NCBI GenBank assembly: GCA_963723745.1
Contig: CAVRRZ010000001.1
Location: 744,001-808,000 of the forward strand
Direction of reading: 5' to 3'
Origin: CAVRRZ01 sp963723745
GTDB lineage: Bacteria; Actinomycetota; Actinomycetes; Mycobacteriales; Geodermatophilaceae
Length of the DNA stretch: 64,000 nucleotides
Below, piece by piece: positions 58,166 through 64,000 of the stretch. Numbering within the stretch: position 1 is the first letter of the stretch; each line of letters begins with the position of its first letter. A program made the translations under genes and the position numbers. A model generated the notes under the pieces. It made no database searches, had not been told where the DNA came from, and saw nothing but the letters and a program-made list of their open reading frames with translations.

Positions 58166-58833
58166 GCGTCGGGGAGGACCACGACGCGCCGGTTCGGCTC
58201 CTCGCCCTCGCTCTCGCTGTGCACGCCGGCCACGCCCGCGATGACGTCGTGAACGACCTTGCGCTCGAACGGGTTCATCGGGGCCAGGCGCTCGGGCTGG
58301 CGGCTGTCGGACACCCGCCGCGCCACGGTTCCGGCGAGCGAGGTCAGCTCGGCCCGTCGCCTCGCGCGGAATTCACCCACGTCGAGCATCAGCCGGCTGC
58401 GGACCCCCGTCGACTGGGCGACGGCGAGACGAGTGAGCTCCTGCAGGGCCTCCAGGGTCGCACCGTCGGGACCGATGAGGTCGTCGAGCTTGCCCCCGAC
58501 GATGGCCACCGACGCCCGGTCGCCCTCGACGTCGAGGTCGATGTCGCCGTCGACGTCCAGGATGTCGAGCAGGCGCTCGAGGTAGTCACCGGCGACGTCA
58601 CCCTCCCGGACGAGCAGGTCGTCATCGGCCGGCGCACGCGACCCACGGGCCCCGTCGGCCCCGGTGGTGTCGGCCGGCTCTACGAGGGCGTCGTCGCTGA
58701 CGGCGTCGGCGTCCGGCAGGGCCGTGTCACCGCCGGGCTCGGCAGGAGCGGGACTCAGGGCGGCGTCCGAAGTCGTCTCGGCCGTGGCCGCGGTCTCGCC
58801 GCCGGTGACGGTCGGCTGCTGTGGGGCACTCAC
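58162..58833 (-). CDS. khpB: RNA-binding protein Jag (KhpB)
   Basis: A 223-residue protein with an acidic, Ala/Asp-rich N-terminus (1-75), a KH domain (about 78-155, VGGKLDDLIGPDGATLEALQ as the GxxG region) and an R3H domain (about 160-222, AELTSLAGTVARRVSDS and PMNPFERKVVHDVIA). It binds RNA and affects cell division and wall synthesis in Gram-positives, and always sits next to yidC. The GTG at 58833 has AGGAGGA about 8 bases upstream. Confidence 0.95.
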   Translation of the reverse strand: MSAPQQPTVTGGETAATAETTSDAALSPAPAEPGGDTALPDADAVSDDALVEPADTTGADGARGSRAPADDDLLVREGDVAGDYLERLLDILDVDGDIDLDVEGDRASVAIVGGKLDDLIGPDGATLEALQELTRLAVAQSTGVRSRLMLDVGEFRARRRAELTSLAGTVARRVSDSRQPERLAPMNPFERKVVHDVIAGVAGVHSESEGEEPNRRVVVLPDA

Positions 58834-58904
58834 GGGTGGTTCCTCCTACGTCGGAGCGGCGGGGCGCGTGGTCCCCGGTGGTCGATGGCCGGCTGGGCCG
58901 ACGG

Positions 58905-60017
58905 TCAGCGTCGTTTGCGCTTGGACTTCGCGGCCGGCGTCTGGCCCGGGGCCTTCCCCTGCCCGGCACCGCCCCGGCCGGCCGGCTTGGCCTGGCCGGC
59001 GGCCTTCGTCTGACCGGGCTTGCGCTGAGGTGCGGCCCCACCGCCCGGTGCAGCCGCCGTGCTGCCGGTCGACGCGGCACCGTCCTCGGCTCCCTGCGTC
59101 GTCGCGGCCGGCGTCGTCGCTGCCGGGGGGACCGGCCGGCCGCCCTTGGCACGGACAGGCTTGGCCCCGGGCTTCGGGGCGAGCGCGCGCGGGTCGATGG
59201 CCGGCTTCTCGGCAGCCGCCTTGGCCTTGGCCGCAGCGGAGCCGGGCGGCGGCGGCATCCTGCGCAGGACGAAGAACTGCTGGCCGAGCGTCCACAGGTT
59301 GTTGCTCATCCAGTAGAGGAGCACGCCGATCGGGAAGAAGAACCCGGAGACGAAGAGGGAGGCCGGCATGACGTAGAGCAGGAACTTCTGCACCATCGCG
59401 GCCTGACCCTCGACGGGGCCGGAGCGCTTCATGATCTGCTTCTGGGTGAAGAACGTCGTGAAGCACATGATGATGATCAGTGCGAAGGCGACGATGCGGA
59501 TGCTGAGGTAGCTCACACCCTCGAGGTCGAGCAGGGCCAGCTTGTCGCCGCTCATGAAGAACTGCGAGGAGATGGGCGCACCGAACAGCGACGCCACCGA
59601 CGCCTGCTCGGTCAGCTCGGTGGACCAGCTGTAGAGGCCCTCCTTGCCGGGGGCGAGCCGCCGCAGCACGTGGAAGAGGGCGAAGAAGATCGGGATCTGC
59701 GGCAGGATCGGCAGGCAGCCGGCCAACGGGTTGACCCCGCGCTCCTTGAACATCGCCTGCTGGGCCTGCGCCATGCCCTGACGGTCCTTGCCGTACTGGG
59801 CGCGCAGCTTCTGCAGCTCCGGCTGGATCTCCTGCATCGCCCGCTGCGACTTGATCTGCTTGACGAACAGCGGGAACAGGATGATCCGGAGCGTGACGAC
59901 GAGGAAGACGATCGACAGCGCCCAGGTGATGCCCCCGGCCGGGTCGAGGAAGGACGAGAAGACGTCGTGCCACCTGGCCATCACCCAGGAGATCGCGGTG
60001 TACAGCCAGTCAAACAA
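58905..60017 (-). CDS. yidC: Membrane protein insertase YidC
   Basis: A 370-residue Oxa1-type insertase. Five membrane helices surround the hydrophilic groove; conserved segments include KQIKSQRAMQEIQPELQKLR, MFKERGVNPLAGCLPILPQI and YWMSNNLWTLGQQFFV. The C-terminal ~100 residues are a Lys/Ala/Gly-rich basic tail likely to bind ribosomes. The TTG at 60017 is chosen because GAGGAG lies 7 bases upstream and no ATG/GTG fits the first helix (FDWLYTAISWVM). It overlaps the yidD end by 8 bases. No signal peptide or lipobox is present. Confidence 0.94.
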   Translation of the reverse strand: MFDWLYTAISWVMARWHDVFSSFLDPAGGITWALSIVFLVVTLRIILFPLFVKQIKSQRAMQEIQPELQKLRAQYGKDRQGMAQAQQAMFKERGVNPLAGCLPILPQIPIFFALFHVLRRLAPGKEGLYSWSTELTEQASVASLFGAPISSQFFMSGDKLALLDLEGVSYLSIRIVAFALIIIMCFTTFFTQKQIMKRSGPVEGQAAMVQKFLLYVMPASLFVSGFFFPIGVLLYWMSNNLWTLGQQFFVLRRMPPPPGSAAAKAKAAAEKPAIDPRALAPKPGAKPVRAKGGRPVPPAATTPAATTQGAEDGAASTGSTAAAPGGGAAPQRKPGQTKAAGQAKPAGRGGAGQGKAPGQTPAAKSKRKRR

Positions 60018-60318
60018 CGGAGGACTCCTCGGAGGTGGCCCGCGGCGGGCCCGGCGGGGTGGGCGGGGGTGAGGTTCCGGGCGCCGGCGGCACGAAGTCG
60101 ATGCCGCCCGGGTGCCAGGGGGCGCACTTGAGGATGCGCCGCAGCGCCAGCCAGCAGCCACGCGCCGCGCCGTGCAGTTCGATCGCCTCGACGGCATAGG
60201 CGCTGCAGGTCGGGGTGAAGCGGCACCGCGGCGGCAACGCCGGACTGACCGCCCGCTGATAGAAGCGCACCGCAGCGAGCAGCGGCCGTCCGGCCCGGCC
60301 GATGGTCGAGCTCATCAC
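60010..60318 (-). CDS. yidD: Membrane protein insertion efficiency factor YidD
   Basis: A 102-residue protein with the YidD core: FYQRAVSPALPPRCRFTPTC, SAYAVEAIELHGAARG and LKCAPWHPGGIDFVPP, followed by a Pro-rich tail. It helps YidC insert membrane proteins. The GTG at 60318 overlaps the rnpA stop (GTGA); the next codon is ATG, an alternative start. It lies between rnpA and yidC as in most bacteria. Confidence 0.95.
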   Translation of the reverse strand: MMSSTIGRAGRPLLAAVRFYQRAVSPALPPRCRFTPTCSAYAVEAIELHGAARGCWLALRRILKCAPWHPGGIDFVPPAPGTSPPPTPPGPPRATSEESSVV

Positions 60319-60707
60319 CGGCCGGTCTCCGGCGTGAGCAGCCGGTCGAGCCCGCGGGTCAGGTCCGCCCGCAGTCGGGCGAAATCTGCGTCGGCGGCCT
60401 CGGGCCGGGCACGCACGACGAGATCCGCCGACACCGGGAGCCGGTGCAACTGCTCGGCCGCCGCCGCCCGGAGCCGACGGCTGACCCGATGCCGCGCGAC
60501 GGAGTTCCCGACGGCCTTGCCGACGACCAGACCGACGCGGGGGGACGAGGAAGCCGCCGCAGTCGAGGACGACCGAGCCCCGTCGCGGGCGACGGGGCGG
60601 TCGGGGAGGTAGTGGAGCACCATCGTGGGGCGCCCGGCGCGCCGCCCGGACCGGACGACCGCGGTGAACTCCGGACGCCGGCGCAGGCGTGCCTGCGCGG
60701 GCAACAC
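60315..60707 (-). CDS. rnpA: Ribonuclease P protein component
   Basis: A 130-residue RnpA: RLRRRPEFTAVVRSGRRAGR at the N-terminus and the RNR-type motif AVGNSVARHRVSRRLRAA. It binds the RNase P RNA and processes tRNA 5' ends. The start is GTG at 60707, followed by TTG. Its 3' end overlaps yidD; rpmH stops one base upstream, so rpmH-rnpA are a tight operon. Confidence 0.96.
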   Translation of the reverse strand: MLPAQARLRRRPEFTAVVRSGRRAGRPTMVLHYLPDRPVARDGARSSSTAAASSSPRVGLVVGKAVGNSVARHRVSRRLRAAAAEQLHRLPVSADLVVRARPEAADADFARLRADLTRGLDRLLTPETGR

Positions 60708-60708
60708 C

Positions 60709-60846
60709 TCAGGCGGAGAGCTTCTCGCGACCCTTGCGGCGACGGCCGGCGATGATCGCCCGGCCCGCGCGGGTGCGCATACGCAGCCGGAAGCCGTGCG
60801 TCTTGGACCGGCGACGGTTGTTCGGCTGGAACGTGCGCTTGCTCAC
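60709..60846 (-). CDS. rpmH: 50S ribosomal protein L34
   Basis: A 45-residue L34: SKRTFQPNNRRRSKTHGFRL, then MRTRAGRAIIAGRRRKGREK and LSA. It is too short for most gene finders but certain from its sequence and position between dnaA and rnpA. The GTG at 60846 has GGGAG about 8 bases upstream. Confidence 0.98.
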   Translation of the reverse strand: MSKRTFQPNNRRRSKTHGFRLRMRTRAGRAIIAGRRRKGREKLSA

Positions 60847-61489
60847 GAGGGACTCCCACTACAACGACTACGACGGTGCGCGCCCGTCGGCGGACGGGCA
60901 CGCTCAGGGACCGGACTCGCACCGGCCGGGGTGCGACGACCGGGAACGGTCGACCACCGAGGCGGCGCGCAACCGTCCACAGACTCCGACCAGCATAGCC
61001 GAGGTCCGGCCGGCACCGGCGACGGGGACGACGCCGACCGGCCATGTTCTCGCCCCGGGGCGGCTCCCCGCACGACGGCGCGCCGTATCGCACCGCTCCA
61101 CCCACCCGACCGACTCGCCGGTACGTGCACCCTGCTCGTTGCCGGGCTGTGGACGAGGCTGTTAGCGTCGCCGTCGCTCCGCCTCGGACATCAGGGGTTC
61201 CGATGCGGAGACCGACCCCGTCGGTCGACCGACCGCCGTGCACCGCCGAATCCCCGAGAACGCCCTCCTGACCTGCGACAACGCCGGCCGGGGCGACTTC
61301 GGGACCGGACCGCACACGATCGGCCGTCGGCCGTGCACAGCCTGTGGACACCGGTGTGGACGTCCGCATCCGTCCCATCCACAGGGAGCACGGCCGGACG
61401 ACGGGCTGCGCAGGAACTGACGGCGGGGGACAGCGCCGAGCGGCCTGGTCCATCCGGACCGGGGTCGACGCAGAGGAGGACGACACGGC
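60847..61489. other. rpmH-dnaA intergenic region (dnaA promoter, DnaA boxes)
   Basis: This 643-base region holds no gene. Divergent promoters for rpmH and dnaA must lie here. DnaA-box-like sequences are TGTGGACGA (61148-61156), TGTGGACAC (61343-61351) and TGTGGACGT (61355-61363), each one or two bases from TGTGGACAA. The last two are adjacent and lie about 130 bases upstream of dnaA, suited to autoregulation. Confidence 0.75.
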
Positions 61490-63217
61490 ATGGCCGATGC
61501 CACGCTGGACCTGGCGACGGTCTGGGACCAGATCCGCGAGCGACTGGCGGGCAGCCTGTCCCCTCAGCAGAACGCCATGCTGAACCTGACCCGCCCGGTC
61601 GGCCTCTTCGAGGACACCGCGGTGCTCGAGGCACCGAACGAGTTCACCCAGACCGTGCTCGAGTCGCGCATGCGGCGGGTGCTGGCGGAGGCGCTCTCGC
61701 AGCGCTACGGCCGCGACATCCGCGTCGCCGTCCAGGTCGAGGACGCCCCCACCGCTCCGCCGCCCGCCGCCGACGACGAGCCGAGGCGCCGGCCGTGGTC
61801 GGTGGTGGAGGCCTCCCTGGCCGAGGAGGACCAGGCCACCCGTGAGCGCGCCGACGACGGCCGCAGCGCGTTCGGGGTCCGGACCGACGCGGGCACCCCG
61901 CCGTGGGACCGCGACCCGGGCGAGCTGCCGGCGGAGGAGACACCGCCGCTGCGCGCGGCGGCACCGCCCCCGGTGGTCGACCGCGGGGCACCCGAGGACT
62001 GGAGCAGCACCCCGTGGCGGGGCGGCGACACCGGTCCGGCCGACTGGGGCGGCGGGCAGGAGGCCGGCGGTGCCGCGGTCCTGCCCTTCGACGTGGACCC
62101 GGCCGGCAACGGACGCTCGTCGGGCGGCCGCACCTCCTCGTCGGGTTCCACCGGCTTCGCCGACCGGCGGCCGGGCGGGCTGGACCTGGGACTGAACCAG
62201 AAGTACGTCTTCGACAGCTTCGTCATCGGCAACAGCAACCGGTTCGCCCACGCAGCCGCGGTGGCCGTCGCCGAGGCACCGGCGCGCGCGTACAACCCGC
62301 TGTTCATCTACGGGGAGTCCGGGCTGGGCAAGACCCACCTGCTGCACGCCATCGGCCACTACGCGGCGCGGATGTTCCCCAACGTCCGGGTGCGCTACGT
62401 GAGCACCGAGGAGTTCACCAACGAGTTCATCAACCTGGTGCACTCCGGCCGGGCCGAGGACTTCCGCCGGCGCTACCGCGACATCGACTTCCTGCTGATC
62501 GACGACATCCAGTTCCTCGAGCGTGCCGAGCGCACGCAGGAGGAGTTCTTCCACACCTTCAACACGCTGCACAACGCCAGCAAGCAGATCGTGATCACCT
62601 CCGACCGCGCGCCGAAGAAGCTCACGACGCTGGAGGACCGGCTGCGCACCCGCTTCGAGTGGGGCCTGATCACCGACGTCCAGGCGCCCGACCTGGAGAC
62701 CCGCATCGCGATCCTGCGCAAGAAGGCCTGGGGGGAGCGGCTGCAGGTGCCCGACGCGGTGCTCGAGTTCATCGCCAGCAAGGTGCAGACCAACATCCGC
62801 GAACTCGAGGGCGCGCTGATCCGGGTGACCGCGTTCGCGTCGCTGAACAAGCAGCAGGTGGACCTGCCGCTGGCCGAGCTCGTGCTCAAGGACCTGATCA
62901 GCGACGAGCAGGGGCCGCAGATCACGGCGGCGATCATCATGGCCGCGACCGCCGAGTACTTCTCGGTGACGATGGAGGAGCTGCAGGGCTCCAACCGCAG
63001 CCGCACGCTGGTCAACGCGCGGCAGATCGCGATGTACCTGTGCCGCGAGCTCACCGAACTGTCGCTGCCGCGGATCGGCGCGTCCTTCGGCGGCAAGGAC
63101 CACACGACGGTCATGCACGCGGTCAAGAAGATCACCAACCTGATGAGCGAACGCCGGGCCACCTACACCCAGGTCACCGAGCTCACCGCCCGCATCAAGA
63201 GCCGCGCCCGCCAGTAG
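61490..63217 (+). CDS. dnaA: Chromosomal replication initiator DnaA
   Basis: A 575-residue DnaA. Domain I spans 1-85; domain II is an unusually long, acidic, Gly/Pro-rich linker (about 86-235); domain III is the AAA+ ATPase (Walker A GESGLGKT at 275-282, Walker B LLIDDIQF); domain IV binds DnaA boxes (GGKDHTTVMHAVKKI). It melts the origin and loads DnaB. The ATG at 61490 has GAGGAGG about 9 bases upstream. It is followed by a long non-coding origin region. Confidence 0.98.
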   Translation: MADATLDLATVWDQIRERLAGSLSPQQNAMLNLTRPVGLFEDTAVLEAPNEFTQTVLESRMRRVLAEALSQRYGRDIRVAVQVEDAPTAPPPAADDEPRRRPWSVVEASLAEEDQATRERADDGRSAFGVRTDAGTPPWDRDPGELPAEETPPLRAAAPPPVVDRGAPEDWSSTPWRGGDTGPADWGGGQEAGGAAVLPFDVDPAGNGRSSGGRTSSSGSTGFADRRPGGLDLGLNQKYVFDSFVIGNSNRFAHAAAVAVAEAPARAYNPLFIYGESGLGKTHLLHAIGHYAARMFPNVRVRYVSTEEFTNEFINLVHSGRAEDFRRRYRDIDFLLIDDIQFLERAERTQEEFFHTFNTLHNASKQIVITSDRAPKKLTTLEDRLRTRFEWGLITDVQAPDLETRIAILRKKAWGERLQVPDAVLEFIASKVQTNIRELEGALIRVTAFASLNKQQVDLPLAELVLKDLISDEQGPQITAAIIMAATAEYFSVTMEELQGSNRSRTLVNARQIAMYLCRELTELSLPRIGASFGGKDHTTVMHAVKKITNLMSERRATYTQVTELTARIKSRARQ

Positions 63218-64000
63218 GACGGGCGGCGGCCGGCGTTGTCCACACCCGGTGGAGAGCACCGTGGACGACGAAGCCCCGGTCGGACCGGCTCGGGCGGCCG
63301 GTCACCGGGGTCGACCACGTCGACTGATCGAGAAGTTGTCCCCAGGAATGTGCACAGTCTGGGGACGAGTGAGTGAGACGTGGATCACATTGGGTGACGT
63401 GAGCGAGCGGTGCACCGCGGCTCGCCGTCCATGGTCCAACTCCGCCTGACACGCAGCTGACCAGCGAAGACGTCCGAAGAGCACGGCGGTGATCGGCTCC
63501 CCACCGTCCCTCACGCTCCGTGACGCCGGCGCTGCGGTCCCGGCACTGGGGACGACCCGTGGGCGGACGGGGGAGAACGGGTGGACTGCGGGCCGACCCG
63601 GTGCACAGCCGTCGAGATGTCCACGTGTCGACAACAGGTCCCCCCGTCCCCGCCCACACCGCACCAACAGGGGCATTCGGCACCTGACCTGCGATGAGGG
63701 CCTCGTTCCCCAGCTTCCACACCAGTGATGACGAGGATGAGGGAGTTATCTCGGAGAATTCTCGAACCCCAGTCAGGGTGGGGACCTCGCGCCAGGAGGG
63801 GCGTCCGGACGAGGCCGTGCGACCGCGAGAAGGCCGCCTGGCACGAGGGGACGGGAGGGGCGCCAGGAGGTCAGCGGGACCCGATCGGGAGACCGGGGTT
63901 GCCCCGAGCCCCACCGATGCAGGCACGATGTGCAGCGCACGGGCGCCGCATCGCACTCGCAGACCGCAGCTGCACCGCCCCGCGCACCAGAACGTCGAGG
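63218..64000. other. Replication origin region (oriC, to window end)
   Basis: At least 783 bases after dnaA contain no gene, as expected for oriC between dnaA and dnaN; dnaN is not in the window. A perfect DnaA box TTGTCCACA lies at 63236-63244 and a one-mismatch box TTGTCCCCA at 63336-63344; weaker copies occur around 63616 and 63714. A less GC-rich stretch with the palindrome GAGAATTCTC (63754-63763) could be the unwinding element. Confidence 0.85.

Noticed and set aside
1..64000. tRNA, rRNA, riboswitch or insertion sequence
   Set aside because: I looked for tRNA cloverleaf ends, transposase motifs and common riboswitch contexts in the intergenic regions and saw none; a covariance-model search would be needed to exclude small RNAs.

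Overview
This is a GC-rich actinobacterial chromosome segment that ends just past dnaA, inside the replication origin. Gene order, frequent GTG starts, many GTGA/ATGA stop-start overlaps, leaderless-type promoters and a mycobacteria/Streptomyces-like origin block all fit an actinobacterium. The style of the intergenic palindromes and the gene neighbourhood suggest Geodermatophilaceae (Blastococcus, Geodermatophilus or Modestobacter type), but that family placement is inference.

Left part (1-22.7 kb) is accessory and housekeeping metabolism. It holds a truncated HMG-CoA-lyase-like gene, a PAS-GGDEF diguanylate cyclase, a TetR/MMPL efflux pair, a lower-GC HEPN (Abi-like) gene, phosphoglucomutase, an alpha/beta hydrolase, an orphan SF2 helicase, a flotillin/NfeD pair, DinB with an unusual C-terminal domain followed by a methyltransferase, a PucR-type regulator facing a ferredoxin reductase-acyl-CoA desaturase operon, a GNAT enzyme and a CaiB/BaiF-type protein whose halves look permuted.

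Middle part (22.7-39.8 kb) is the conserved dnaB-rplI-rpsR-ssb-rpsF block. dnaB carries two inteins; the first splits the Walker A motif and has class-3 features. The block continues with a secreted protein, an endonuclease IV-like gene, a GT87 mannosyltransferase, a bifunctional PBP, a DUF5318 protein, PadR and ino1 (inositol phosphate synthesis), a lipoprotein and YqgE.

Right part (39.8-64 kb) is the origin-proximal block: MFS, CCA-adding enzyme, NUDIX (mutT4-like), a DUF6049-type membrane protein, murJ, a separate pseudokinase, trxB, trxA, a cwlM-like amidase, an aminotransferase, a Ddl-like ligase, parB, a possible 41-codon coupled ORF, parA, rsmG, jag (khpB), yidC, yidD, rnpA, rpmH, dnaA and oriC. 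These genes link cell-wall precursor export and its regulation (murJ, pseudokinase, cwlM), redox balance (trxAB), chromosome segregation (parABS; four perfect parS 14-mers and one near match lie in the window), membrane insertion (yidC, jag) and replication initiation (dnaA, oriC). From pcnB to dnaB the order resembles that recalled for Streptomyces, where both blocks lie on one side of oriC, more than that of Mycobacterium.

No tRNA, rRNA, IS element or CRISPR array was recognised.
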